Shown in pieces: positions 28,038 through 38,079 of a stretch of 64,000 bases of DNA. The stretch covers positions 1 through 64,000 of the forward strand of contig JADJBB010000005.1 of assembly GCA_016703965.1 (NCBI GenBank). Direction: 5' to 3'. Source of the stretch: Acidobacteriota bacterium. Lineage in GTDB: Bacteria; Acidobacteriota; Blastocatellia; Pyrinomonadales; Pyrinomonadaceae. The notes beneath the pieces were generated by a model. That model saw only the letters and a list, made by a program, of their open reading frames with translations. It searched no databases and was not told the DNA's origin. Numbering within the stretch: position 1 is the first letter of the stretch; the number at the start of each line of letters is the position of its first letter. A program made the position numbers and the translations under genes.

Positions 28038-28125
28038 TTGTTGGGGCTCGCTTTTACGGACACTTCGTCCCTAAACGTGAACCGAACGCCTGATCGATAA
28101 TTGGCGTTATCGATCAGGCCTTTTT
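28038..28125 (+). ncRNA. candidate small RNA of about 90 nt at RHS locus 1
   Basis: Begins about 7 bp after the TAAAAT box and ends in a perfect 13-bp hairpin, GCCTGATCGATAA / TTATCGATCAGGC, with a 6-base loop and then CTTTTT. An internal small stem GGAC-ACTTC-GTCC is also visible. No open frame of note lies inside. It is present in both RHS loci. Without expression data it is only a candidate, and it matches no family I recognise. Confidence 0.4.
28088..28125 (+). terminator. rho-independent terminator at RHS locus 1
   Basis: A 13-bp perfect stem (28088-28100 with 28107-28119), loop TTGGCG, then CTTTTT on the plus strand. On the minus strand no T-run follows, so it is directional. The copy at 38043-38079 has the same stem and four T. 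Confidence 0.75.
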
Positions 28126-28171
28126 CAGTCCAGGTATTAATTTCAAAAAACATCTTCACCGTACAAACGGC

Positions 28172-28208
28172 AAAGAAAAGTCGTGTGTCACCGACGGACG
28201 CACGACTT
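28172..28208 (-). terminator. minus-strand terminator of the cysteine-containing fragment
   Basis: Stem AAGTCGTG / CACGACTT (28178-28185 with 28201-28208) with a 15-base loop, followed on the minus strand by TTCTTT. It lies downstream of the partial gene at 28343-28615. It is duplicated near 38130-38163. Confidence 0.5.
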
Positions 28209-28342
28209 AACTAGTAACCAAAACTCCAACCCGTAATTTTGTAAGTTTGAATTTGGAGGCACTTCGTTACCGGCTAGTTGTAAATCCTTCGGGAGATTCA
28301 AACCAGTAACGTAAAGCTGATTGCGGGAAGCACTCGACATTT

Positions 28343-28615
28343 TTACCCCTTAATTCCTCGGTTTAGACAGCTAAAAAAGCCGCTGCCACTGTAGCAATCT
28401 CCGAAATAACCGAAGACTTCAAAAAACCTAAAGGTCGAATACCAAGAGCCTATCACCGAACCGTTAGCCGTGTCAATATCTTTTTTAATCTTGTTAAACG
28501 TAGTAGAGTTGGGGCAATCTTTGTTATCGGCTTTAGAGGTGTCGTTCTCAAGCTCGGCCGAATACAGCAGAGCCTGCTCACAGTGATTATCCGCCGCCCA
28601 TTTATCGTTGGAGCA
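28343..28615 (-). pseudogene. truncated cysteine-containing secreted protein fragment
   Basis: About 90 codons read CSNDKWAADNHCEQALLYSA, then DNKDCPNSTTFNKIKKDIDT, GSWYSTFRFFEVFGYFGDCY and a stop after NRGIKG. The composition (Cys, aromatic, sensible codons) looks like real coding sequence. There is no start: a TAG lies one codon upstream of the first Cys codon, next to the AbiE-like operator. The boundary of the 5.6-kb repeat (28500) falls inside this reading frame, and only the C-terminal half exists in the second copy. I do not recognise the family. Confidence 0.55.
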
Positions 28616-28633
28616 TAGCTATGTCTTTATGCT

Positions 28634-28686
28634 AACATGATATATGCACAGTAACATTGATGCTGTTACTGTGCACACATCATGTT
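28634..28686. promoter_or_regulatory. long palindromic operator upstream of the AbiE-like operon
   Basis: Outer arms AACATGAT and ATCATGTT (28634-28641, 28679-28686) enclose inner arms TGCACAGTAAC and GTTACTGTGCA around ATTGATGC. The site ends 15 bp before the ATG at 28702, so bound protein would block transcription. AbiEi antitoxins are known to bind inverted repeats at their own promoter; the same autoregulation is inferred here. Confidence 0.7.
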
Positions 28687-28701
28687 ATTATGCTCTTGGC
28701 T

Positions 28702-29697
28702 ATGAAACGAAAGCTCATTCAGGAATTGGGAAATTATATTGAGGAAACTCTTGGTCTTTCGATCAAAGTCGACCTGTGGATCGGTAGCAGTAGTCTTCCG
28801 CTATTTCTCCGAAACCAATACGAATTCTATGAAATCACGATCATCGACAGAAATTTTCTTACCCTTGTAGATATAAGCCCGGATGAAAAGACGCCTGGAG
28901 TAATAAGAAAGCATTTCGATTACGTTCAAAAGAATTGGAATATCGACTCAATCTATGTAACAGATTCGATGCCAGCATATAACCGTAAGAGATTGATTGC
29001 GCACAAGATCGCCTTTATCATCCCCGGCAATCAAATGTACCTGCCGGATATCGGTGTTGATCTGCGCGAACATTTTGCCGCCACACGGATTCCACGAAGT
29101 TCGATAATACTTAGCCCTTCAACCCAAACCGTGATCCTACACGCTCTGCTCTGTACGACCGAGACGACGTTCACCCCATCTTCCTTGGCGGATAATCTGA
29201 ATTATTCCCAGATGACGATGAGCCGAGCGTTCGACGAACTTGAAGCCTTTGACTTGGGAAAGATCGAGATTAAAGGACGAGAACGGGTTTTATATTTCGA
29301 TAACGACAAGAAACATCTTTGGGAATCGGCCAAAAATAACCTCTCTAGTCCCATCAAGAAGCGATTTCATGTACGATCCACGATAAACCATTTCGGGGTT
29401 CGCACGGGACTGACTGCACTCTCGACCTACAGTATATTGGCCGAGCCCACGACCCCAGAGTTTGCAATTAGCCCGGAAGAATGGAAAGAATTACAGAATA
29501 ACGAGAAAGTTGAAACCTTTTCGGTTCCCGAGTTCGATTCGACCAATATTACGATTGAGGTTTGGAAATACGACCCTAAGCTCTTTGCACAATCGGGAGT
29601 TGCAGATCGCTTTTCCCTGTTCTTGAGCTTGAGAAATCAGAAGGATGAACGCGTCGAGGCCGCTCTGAATGAAATGCTGGAGAATATCGAATGGTAA
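28702..29697 (+). CDS. AbiEi-like antitoxin / winged-helix protein
   Basis: 331 residues from the ATG at 28702 (MKRKLIQELGNYIEETLGLS); an upstream TTG lies inside the operator and is rejected. A central winged-helix segment is seen at FTPSSLADNLNYSQMTMSRA, followed by FDELEAFDLGKIEIKGRERV. The C-terminal half carries DRFSLFLSLRNQKDERVEAA, similar to proteins paired with nucleotidyltransferase toxins. The stop overlaps the next gene start by 7 bp. In type IV toxin-antitoxin systems this protein represses the operon and counteracts the toxin. Family assignment is from architecture and partner, so moderately sure. Confidence 0.72.
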   Translation: MKRKLIQELGNYIEETLGLSIKVDLWIGSSSLPLFLRNQYEFYEITIIDRNFLTLVDISPDEKTPGVIRKHFDYVQKNWNIDSIYVTDSMPAYNRKRLIAHKIAFIIPGNQMYLPDIGVDLREHFAATRIPRSSIILSPSTQTVILHALLCTTETTFTPSSLADNLNYSQMTMSRAFDELEAFDLGKIEIKGRERVLYFDNDKKHLWESAKNNLSSPIKKRFHVRSTINHFGVRTGLTALSTYSILAEPTTPEFAISPEEWKELQNNEKVETFSVPEFDSTNITIEVWKYDPKLFAQSGVADRFSLFLSLRNQKDERVEAALNEMLENIEW

Positions 29698-30454
29698 AAG
29701 GAATCGAAAAATTCAAAGAACATTTCGCAGGATTTGACGACAAGTACATATTGATCGGCGGTTCTGCATGCGATCTGGCAATGGCGGAGGTCGGGGGCGA
29801 TTTCAGGGCGACAAAGGACCTCGACATCGTAATCGTGGCTGAAACGCTGAATCCGGAATTTGTTACTCGCTTCTGGGAATTTATAGAAACAGGTGGGTAT
29901 GAGTCTCGTCAGAAGAGCACAGGAGAACGACGCCTATATCGCTTTCACTCGCCTACGGATGATTCTTTTCCCTACATGATCGAACTCTTCTCGCGGATTC
30001 CTGATGCCATTTCATACGAAGGTGAAGGGAGATATACGCCTCTTCCGATAGGCGAGGAAGCGTCGAGCCTATCCGCCCTTTTGATGGACCATGCTTATTA
30101 TGAACTGGTACACGGGGAATGATTGTGATTGATGGACTGCCAATTCTCAGGCCCGAGTACATCGTTTTGTTGAAAGCCAGGGCGTGGCTGGATCTGACTG
30201 CGAGGAGGGAGAGCGGCGAGATCGTAAATAGTAACGATATAAAGAAACACAAAAACGACCCGTTCCGACTATTCACAATTCTTTCGCCGGAATTGTGACT
30301 TGAGATATCGGAACCAGTCCGGTCCGATTTTGAGAAGTTTTTAGAAGGAATGTCCGGAGAATCTATAGACCTTCATAATCTTGGAATCCGGGATATGGAT
30401 CTGGCGGAGGTTATTAGAAACTTTAGGCAAATTTATGGAATCGACGACAGTTAA
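29691..30454 (+). pseudogene. AbiEii-like nucleotidyltransferase toxin, frameshifted
   Basis: The N-terminal part has the nucleotidyltransferase start YILIGGSACDLAMAE and the metal site ATKDLDIVIV. The frame stops at 30122 after YELVHGE. It continues in another frame as IVIDGLPILRPEYIVLLKAR, LTARRESGEIVNSNDIKKHK and NDPFRLFTILSPEL, which are the usual AbiEii C-terminal motifs. After a second shift near 30295 it ends as EPVRSDFEKFLEGMSGESID to a stop at 30454. Repaired, the protein is about 250 residues. It is either inactive or the indels are errors. AbiEii toxins transfer nucleotides to block growth, and this one is paired with the gene just upstream. Confidence 0.7.
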
Positions 30455-31075
30455 ACGGCGGATAGCTCCGACTTTCTAGTTTTTAATAGCAACCATTATC
30501 CGAAGGAATGCTCTCTAGATTTCGCTATCAAAAGGTGGAAGCCGCCGGTCGCTCGCGCCTTACAGCCCCGAAGCGTTCTCGATCCTTCAACCCTGTTTTC
30601 CTTGAATATCATTGCATCTCAGCAATGTCATAACATACATAGGGCAAGTCAGGCAATTTGCTCTAAGTCAATAGGTTTTGGCCAGGTGGTGATCCCGACG
30701 CTGGAAGCCCCTCCAACATAGGACCTTCTGCTGCTGGTACGTCCAACTGCGGGGCGTAAGAATCCTAGTTGCAGAGGAGGGGGCAAAGGGGTAGGCAAAA
30801 TCGACGACGAGATAACACTGATTATTCTTCAGGCAACTGTCAAAAAATGACAGGCCTTTGCAATAGAAGTGATAGAACATGGAACTGATATGGTTACTCT
30901 AAGTCAATTGGTTTACGAGGGCTGCCATCTCAAACATCGGAGTCCAAATTGCTGAACGGCTCACAAGGAGAATATGTGAAATCAGTTGCGGTATAGTGAA
31001 ATGCTTCCATCATCCGATCCCGCCGCAACGATATTAGACGAAGAATACGCAAGTGCAGTTATGGGCCTTCCAGTG
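30455..31075. other. region without a recognisable gene between the toxin and WD40 genes
   Basis: About 620 bp. I see no open frame with plausible composition; short frames at 30668-30880 lack start signals. The two flanking genes converge here, so terminators are expected, but I see no strong hairpin with a T-run. Confidence 0.4.
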
Positions 31076-32023
31076 CTATAGGTCTTTTTTTATGTGACGC
31101 CTTTCAACATCAAAAACAGCGATGTTTGAATTGATCGAGTTGGGAAATGCAGATATCAGCTGTTTTCCGTCGGCAGAAAACGTCAAGCCCTCACCCACCG
31201 GATGAGATTCAAAGATTTTCGATGTCCATTTCTTTGTATTAAGCAACTTAAGCACTAATCGACCTATGCCCCGTTGATTCTTGATGCCTGCAACCGCAAG
31301 CACCTTACCATCCGACGAGAAATCGACATCGAAGATTCCCGATAGTGTCGAATCCCGATGTAGTTCACGACCATTTTGGCTATTCAACACGTAAAATGTG
31401 CCGAAGTCCTTCGGGCCACTTACGCCTTTTCCAGTTCCTATCACGATCATTGATCCATCAGGTGAAAAAGAGCTGGCAGAAATCCCAGAGTCTAACGTTA
31501 AAAAACTAGGATTTAGCACTTTAATCTCTTTAATATTTCGGAGGTCAAGAAGCTTAACAACTCCTATATCTAATCCAACTATCAACGTTTTATCGTCAGG
31601 CGACACTGCAAGTGACGTTATTAACGCCTTTGTTGGGTCGCTTTCGGTGTAGGTCGAAATTTGATTTTCCGCCTGAACATCCCAAACCGACAGCACTGAT
31701 TTTCCGTTCTTTACACTCGCCGAAAAAAGAAACTTCCCAGAATGTGAAAATTCTACATCGATCACATCCGATCCGTTATTTGTTTCAAATAAGACGTTCC
31801 ACGATTCGGTGCTCCACACACTGATCTTCCCCCCAGCTCCAGCTGCGGAAAGCATGCTTCCATCTTTTGAAAAAGCCAGATCGTGAACAAAGTCTTTCAG
31901 TGACAATTTCGGTAGCTTCTTGGCACTCAATATATGAGTAGATTGACAAAGGTATTCGCTTCTTAAGAAACTGCACACAAAAAGAGCCATTGAAAAAAAT
32001 ATAATGGGACGAAGTAATCTCAC
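31076..32023 (-). CDS. exported WD40-like repeat protein, RHS locus 2
   Basis: 315 residues. The signal peptide is IIFFSMALFVCSFLRSEYLC. Propeller blades follow: VHDLAFSKDGSMLSAAGAGG with KISVWSTESWNV, VEFSHSGKFLFSASVKNGKS with VLSVWDVQAEN, LAVSPDDKTLIVGLDIGVVK, ASSFSPDGSMIVIGTG, VDFSSDGKVLAVAGI and LTFSADGKQLISAF. It sits directly after RHS protein 2, just as the other WD40 gene follows RHS protein 1, but the two WD40 proteins share only the fold pattern. This pairing of variable tip and variable neighbour resembles toxin and immunity pairs; the role is inferred. Confidence 0.82.
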   Translation of the reverse strand: MRLLRPIIFFSMALFVCSFLRSEYLCQSTHILSAKKLPKLSLKDFVHDLAFSKDGSMLSAAGAGGKISVWSTESWNVLFETNNGSDVIDVEFSHSGKFLFSASVKNGKSVLSVWDVQAENQISTYTESDPTKALITSLAVSPDDKTLIVGLDIGVVKLLDLRNIKEIKVLNPSFLTLDSGISASSFSPDGSMIVIGTGKGVSGPKDFGTFYVLNSQNGRELHRDSTLSGIFDVDFSSDGKVLAVAGIKNQRGIGRLVLKLLNTKKWTSKIFESHPVGEGLTFSADGKQLISAFPNSINSNIAVFDVERRHIKKDL

Positions 32024-32161
32024 GGTTCAATTCTCCTCACCTGTTAACTTCATAGCTTAATTTAACACCCCGACTGCGTAAGATGTCGTAAACCGAATAT
32101 GGGTTAGTAACTGCGTCACCGCGTGTGCCAATCAATTCGACTCCGTGACCGATTGCTCCTA

Positions 32162-33737
32162 CTATCTTTTCAGGGGATTTTTGACTTTAATATTGTACAA
32201 ATCCGTATCGGCATCAAGCCCCCGTCCATCTTTGGAAAATGACGCTTGCAGATTTTCCCTTCAAGGAGCGATTGTCCTTCCAACTATCGTCATACCCCTC
32301 ATGTCCCGGAGCTCGAGAAAACCTTGGATCCTTTGATACCAGTGTTCTAAGCTCAGATCCTACTGTCGCATATATCCTATCTGGTGCGATTCCGACAACG
32401 CTGTCAACGAACGAAAGAGCACTTCTCGACCCGCCATCAACATTAAAAGTGATAGAGGCCAGTTGAGCGGTTTGGTTTAGGAAGCCTGCAAGAGCCGCAG
32501 GATTATTTGCTGCAAGATGATCAAATAAAGCCTCACCAGTTAATTTAATAGGTTCGAGATTTTCACCAATCATCTGCTTAACAGTAAATTCGGAATTTTC
32601 AAGAATGCGGCGCTCGTCCGCACTTAATTTGTTCCAATCAAAAGCTGGTTCTGGGGTTAATCCGCTTGGGTCAACTATTTTTAACGGATTGTTTAGCGAA
32701 TAAGTATATCTATTCCAATTTTGTGCATTCTTGAGATAAATATTCAAATCGCTACGGTTTGACGAGTCTACAACTATATTGTAGGGATCGGCGCTACTGA
32801 ACCGGCCCACGGAACTTCCGAAATACCTCGCCTGGGCAAAATCTAGCCCACTTTCGCTGTCCCTCTCATAACCTGTAAACTTCTGCCTCGGGGCTGATAC
32901 AGAGGACCAACCACTGCCGCTTGAACGCCCCGCACCAGACGTGACTTCTTCGCCGAATGGCATAAAGTCTCGGCGTTGCGTTACTGTTGCGGAAGAGTTC
33001 GTGACGACTCTTGGGCTACCGAGATGATCGGGCGTAAGGTACTCGGTGCCGTTTGTTGGGTCGATGACGGCGGTTAGGCCGCTGGCTCCGTAGAGATATT
33101 CTTTTGTGATCGCATTCGTAGAGCCGTTGTATTCGGCGAGAAGTTCGCCGCCGATGCCATAGACGAAGCGTGTGTTTTCGCCGACGTATTTTCTTACGCG
33201 CTTGCCTTCGCCGTCGTAGGCGTAAGCCAAAACGGTGTCGAGTTTAAGGATTTTGTTTTCGGCATCGTAGGTGTAGGCGTGGCTCGGGTCAACAGTTAGG
33301 TTGCCCGCCGCGTCGTAGCTGTAGCCGCTGGTCGTGATCCGGTTTGTTGTACTGCTGAACGTCGGGGCTGTTCCGCTTCCAACTCCCGCCGTAATGGTTC
33401 GGTTTCCATAGCGGTCGTAACCGTTCGTCTGAGTCCAGCTGGAGCCGCTTTGCTCCTGTGCGGTTGCGAGGCGATTGAGATTGTCATAGGTAAAGTCCTG
33501 CGTAAAACTCGTTCCGCCCCCGCTGTAAGCGATGCTCGTGATATTTCCATTATTCGTTGAGCTGGTGCCGTAAGTATAGCTAAGCGACATCGTAGCTCCC
33601 GACGATCCAAGTTGAATACTTGTCGGCTGAAGTCTTGTGTTGTATCCAATTGCATGAACCAGCCCATTACCCAAGGTCTGGCTCGCAATTCCGCCCCTGA
33701 GCTGCATACGAAACGCTCGAAACACTGGCAGCCGCAA
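32162..33737 (-). CDS. RHS protein 2, C-terminal core and variable tip
   Basis: The open frame carries the RHS core repeats (FTYDNLNRLATAQEQSGSSW, YAYDGEGKRVRKYVGENTR) and the hallmark LTPDHLGSPRVV, FMPFGEEVTSGAG, SGLDFAQARYFGSSVGRFSS in one frame, which shows how copy 1 should read. After DPYNIVVDSSNRSDLN comes the tip: FDWNKLSADERRILENSEFT, FLNQTAQLASITFNVDG and RSLKGKSASVIFQRW. The raw stop (WTGA, 32214) is probably an indel in a G-run. One frame over the tip continues as LDADTDLYNIKVKNPLKR to a stop at 32162, with the acidic LDAD motif also found in tip 1. The frame's first residues (MRLPVFRAF) are out of frame with the true upstream core. Confidence 0.78.
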
Positions 33738-36700
33738 AGCTTCCTACGTTGTACGTTACAGCACTGGTGCTCAGGGATGACATTCTGCCAGCCGCGTCGA
33801 ATGAATAGCTGACCGAACGCCGGGCGGTTCCATCACCCGGATAGGTTTGGCTCGTCATACCGTTAGCCAAATCGTACGCGGCGTCTATCTCGTAGTTCGT
33901 TGTGTCAGTTCGCTGCCACTGCTCGGTTACGCGTCCCAGTTTATCGTAGGCTCGGTACGTTCCGTTCGAACTGCTCGATCCATAAGTCACCGCAACTAGT
34001 CTTCCGATGGACGAGCCTCTTGTGTAACTCGGTGCTCCAGACGGCAGGCTTTGGCTGTCGTAGTAGAAATAAACGGGGGCCGTAACTCCGCCATCGTTCG
34101 AATAGGTGCGAGAGGTAATTCGATTTAAGTCATCGTAAGCGTAGGAAGTCGTCCAGTTACTGCCGCTGGTTGTTCGCGGATCAACTTTGCTGGTCAGATT
34201 TCCATTTGGGTCGTAGCCATAGCTGACCGTACCCGATTCTGGATTCACCGCCTGTGTAAGTCGGCTCAGATTGTCATAACTGAACGTTCGCGTCTGGGAG
34301 CCTTGCGGAAACCGTAAGCAGATTATTTAACACGTCGTAGGTGTAATCCGTATTCACATTCAACGTGCCGCCCGAATCCGGTTCGTAGACAGTTTTCAAG
34401 CTTCCAAGAGCATCGGTTACGGATTTTCTTTGTTTGCTGGCCTGATCTGTCACGGTTACTGTGTTTCCGCTGTATGAAGTTCCAACGGACGATCCGTCGG
34501 ATGTTGCGACGGCCGTTACGCGCCCCAGTGCGTCGTAAGTGTTCTCCGCGTAGCCGTATGTCGTGTCCGACGTAGTGCGAAACGGATTGTATGACCGTTT
34601 GATGCGCCCAACAGCATCATAGGTTTGCGTAGTTTTATATAAGTCGAACTGCCCTCATATCGCCGAGTCTCGGTCGTTCGGCCAAGGCCGTCGTAGAAAC
34701 TCTCCGTTTTCAAAGCATTGTCATTGTAACTCGCCAGATCGCTGGTCGTGGTTACTTTCTTGTTCGTGTCGTCATAAGCGAAAGTGGTTTGACTCTGCTC
34801 TGACTGCCCCACCGCCCGAATGATCTGCGTCGGACGGTCGAGCGATTCCTCGTCGAGTACCCGCTCGTCACTACGCCATTGACGTCCTGCCCATCGACCG
34901 GCATCCCGGTGTAGAAATCGAATTGAGAGGAGACCGTTTGGCTCAAACAGTTAGTAACGCTCTCGTCGCAAAGGCGTAGCTCGTCTGTGAAACGCCCGAT
35001 AGCTCGGACGGAGATGTGTTAGTTGTGGCGTTTCCATTTGGCGCACCGTAGCTATCGCCATAAGCTGCCGAGGTCTCACATCCACGCGGATCGCGAATTT
35101 TCACGACGTTCCCAGCGATATCGTATCGTTGGAAGCTTTTGACCTCGCCGTCTCGCCTGCGGCGTTTTCATAACCTTGATCGCAGTAGCGTTGCCTCGCG
35201 TCAGGTAGCTGGTAGTGTAGCCTGAATCATGGCCACTGATCGACGATCTACTGGTGAGTCCTCGTTGTAGCTGGTCGAATACTGATCGTATTCAAACTTT
35301 GTCCTCGACTTTATCGTTGAACCGGCCGAGTCACTGGAAACCCACGTCTGAGTCGGCAGATTGCGAATGTGGATCGTTCCCTGAGCCGGTGTTGCGGTCG
35401 GGGTTGGGGTCGGAGCCACGTTAATGTAATCCGTACCGTTTACGGTCGTTGCGTAATCGGTGTGAGTTCGACGAACAAACGATCCGACTGCTCCCCGGCC
35501 CATAGTCGTACTCGAATACATCGGTCTGATTGTTGAATTGATCGAATCCTCGTGAACTGTCGTTTGGGTTGATAGCAGAGGTTTTCGACTTTTGGCCGTC
35601 GTCGAGAGTTGTTACGGTCTCAATGAGTCTGGGGTCGTAACCCGGTGCGTCGTCAGCCGTACCAGACCACCAGCTGAAGGGCGATGAAGCGGTACGCTGC
35701 TCCCAGGTATAATCCACTGTACGAAGAACGGTCGATCCGTTAGTCGCATATGCCCCCTGTCTTATACTCTTTCGCCTCACGCCATTTAGTGTAGCTGTTC
35801 GCATCCGAGGTCTGACTGAATGAATAAAGAGCACTTCCGAAATACGATGATTTTTGTTTGGCAAGCAGATTGTTGCTTGCATCGCGAGTTTCGGTGACGA
35901 CAGAACTTTCAGTATTACTGTTGAAATCTGTAGGTCGTTCAATGATCAGCTTGTTCTCAAGAGTAGAGCCATCAACGTATGTTCTTCGCTCAAGAATGCG
36001 TCGATAGACTGCGTAGTCCATGTACGTCGCCGTTGCGACCACGCCGCCGTTTGTATTTCCGTATTCACCGACATCCCAGTCGTATTCTATAGCCCCGCCC
36101 GTTGGCAGATCGATCCGCGCGAGTTCGCCGTAACTTGTGTATTTGAATTGATAACTCTTTCCATTGGGAAGTATGACACCACTCTTAACCTCTGGATTGA
36201 AGTAGGTCGACGTCGAACCGTTAAGACTCGGAAAAAGCTAGCGTAGGTTTTCAGAGTTTGGCCAGACTTTAATACGTTCGTCAGGTTGGTTTTCGTAACA
36301 AGTATGGTTCGCGACGCTCCGCCGAAGCCTTTATAGGTTATTTTGTCGCAGAGGTCGTAGGGTCCGTCAGTATAGCCGAGAGCTATACTGACGACACGAT
36401 TAAGAGAGTCCGTAACCGTGAGCGTTCCGCTGGACCCAGAGAACGTGACTTTGTTTCCGTTTCGATCCCGGATCTCGGTCAAGCTTCCGCCGACAAAAGT
36501 CCACCTGGATCCGTCCTTTAGGTACATAATTCCGGAAGCCTCTGGAACGAAATCATCTGCGTCGGCATATGCCTCGTCAACGATGTCCGCCCCCGAAACA
36601 AAAGTCGCCGCCGAGCCGTCCGTCGTCACAAAGATCTGCCCACGGTTCTGAGCTGCTGTCGTTGGACACTGGGTACATGTTACGGGTCGTATTCTTTGGC

Positions 36701-36864
36701 TCTCCTCCGACGCGTGAATCACGAAACTCATATTCAGTCCCATCAGCGAGCGTTACGTTTATTCTGGACAAGGTCTTTATATAGACAGGACGGTCAGGCA
36801 AGACGTGGCTGACGCAGGTCACCGTCGCTCCGCCACCTCGTCGAATTTCGGCTCTGGCTCCCAT
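33667..36864 (-). pseudogene. RHS protein 2, main core broken by many indels
   Basis: Same sequence as the core of RHS protein 1, but cut into pieces by at least nine single-base differences. Examples are one G added near 34306, one A missing near 34848, TC added near 34963, G missing near 35150, extra C near 35495 and one CC/T change near 35754. Each fragment reads a known stretch of core 1, such as SGSNWTTSYAYDDLNRITSR. Substitutions are rare, so the pattern is more like sequencing or assembly error than decay. If real, this copy cannot make a full-length protein. Confidence 0.75.
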
Positions 36865-37250
36865 GTATGGCGGCCGGGGATCCAGCTGTTGTAGTCGGGG
36901 TAGTTGACGATCGTGTTGTAGTCCGGATCGACTATCTCACGTCGCACATTCCATTTCTGATCGATCTGCACTGCTAACCCGGTCGAAGCACCGCCGCGTC
37001 CTCCGACCGAGACAAGCGGCAGGCTGAAATTGAGGTTGCCGTTGTATGAGTTCACACTTTCAAAACCGCTCAACGAATACGATCCGGCGGGAGCTCCAGG
37101 GGTCAACCCGGACGGTGTTACCCCACTCAGTGCAGCCTGTGCGGACACGGACGCGGTCAGAGCGACGGAAAGTATTATCGCTACAAGAATATTTCGTGAT
37201 CTGACTGACCCAGCCAAATCGGAAAAACAGGCTGTTGACAAACTAAACAT
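36819..37250 (-). CDS. RHS protein 2, secreted N-terminal part
   Basis: Identical in sequence to the N-terminal part of RHS protein 1: start at 37250 after AGAGAGG, signal peptide SRNILVAIILSVALTASVSA and the SYNGNLNFSLPLVSVGG region. The frame stops at EVAERR at the same base as in copy 1, and the core continues in the -1 frame. Confidence 0.78.
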   Translation of the reverse strand: MFSLSTACFSDLAGSVRSRNILVAIILSVALTASVSAQAALSGVTPSGLTPGAPAGSYSLSGFESVNSYNGNLNFSLPLVSVGGRGGASTGLAVQIDQKWNVRREIVDPDYNTIVNYPDYNSWIPGRHTWEPEPKFDEVAERR

Positions 37251-37312
37251 GGCACACCTCTCTTTTTCTTTACCCCTGGAGAATGAAAACAATGAGCGAA
37301 TTAGACGATTTT

Positions 37313-37864
37313 CTATTCGGTTATCTCAAGACTTAGACTACGTGTCGGTCTTTGAATATCGACGATCCTGTATCGTCCCGGCTCGAGGGTCATCGGAATG
37401 CTAAGTCGGCGGCGATTTCGAGGCATCTCGACAGTGCGGAGCATTGAGCCATTGACTTGCTCCAATCTGAGCGTCATAAGAGGCAGTTCCGATCTGTTTA
37501 CCATCGCAAGCAATACCGGGCCTTTTGGCCGACGGATCGTACTGGGCTCAAAACCTCTTGGACTGATCAAGATCAGTTCTGCGGTCATACGTTGTTCTAC
37601 AGGAGGCGTCGCCGCAGCGGTTGCTTGAGGTGGAGTCGGCTGCGTCTTCGCGTCTGCTGTAACCGCAAGTTCCGGAACTCCACTTGTCACAAAAGTGAAA
37701 ACGGATTCAGGAAGCACTTGCTTTGCCGCGAACACAGCCATCGATAAGAGGCCCAGAGCAAATATCACGATTACAGTCGTTTTGCGGTATTTGCGTTGGT
37801 TTCGCAAATTTGCCGTTTCCTGACCAGGCAACGGGTTGAGATCGAATTCATTTTGTTTTGACAT
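37313..37864 (-). CDS. single-helix anchored protein at the head of RHS locus 2
   Basis: 183 residues, identical to the protein of locus 1. It has a membrane helix TTVIVIFALGLLSMAVFAAK, a Pro-rich linker and a C-terminal beta domain ending RSLSLEITE. The ribosome site GAGGAG is kept, while a two-base loss upstream removes the longer in-frame start seen in copy 1. This supports the ATG at 37864 as the true start. Identity over the whole gene indicates recent duplication or gene conversion. Confidence 0.75.
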   Translation of the reverse strand: MSKQNEFDLNPLPGQETANLRNQRKYRKTTVIVIFALGLLSMAVFAAKQVLPESVFTFVTSGVPELAVTADAKTQPTPPQATAAATPPVEQRMTAELILISPRGFEPSTIRRPKGPVLLAMVNRSELPLMTLRLEQVNGSMLRTVEMPRNRRRLSIPMTLEPGRYRIVDIQRPTRSLSLEITE

Positions 37865-37992
37865 TGATAGCTCCTCTCGTCAGAGACAATTAACAGGCTG
37901 GAAATAGCGGCAAATGAATACGCCGATATCTCACTTGAGATTCGAAACGAAAAACGATTGATAAAAACTAACGAGGTGTGTAAAATGCAGAG

Positions 37993-38079
37993 TTGTTGGG
38001 GCTCGCTTTTACGGACACTTCGTCCCTAAACGTGAACCGAACGCCTGATCGATAATTGGCGTTATCGATCAGGCCTTTT
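37993..38079 (+). ncRNA. candidate small RNA at RHS locus 2
   Basis: Second copy of the candidate RNA: TTGATA (37958-37963), 17-bp spacer, TAAAAT (37981-37986), the same GGAC-ACTTC-GTCC stem and the same 13-bp terminator stem (38043-38074), followed by CTTTT. Conservation here is expected from the recent duplication, so it adds little independent support. Confidence 0.35.

Larger units (their letters stand above)
22877..28500. repeat. 5.6-kb direct repeat, copy 1
   Basis: Nearly identical to 32831-38451, same orientation. It covers the RHS C-terminal core, main core and N-terminus, the small anchored protein, the candidate RNA and half of the cysteine-containing fragment. The left edge lies at the RHS core/tip border (after GLDFAQARYFG); the right edge lies inside a gene. 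Differences between copies are mostly single-base indels in short runs, with few substitutions. Confidence 0.92.

Noticed and set aside
30668..30880. 70-residue minus-strand open frame between toxin and WD40 genes
   Set aside because: No start signal and no recognisable sequence pattern.
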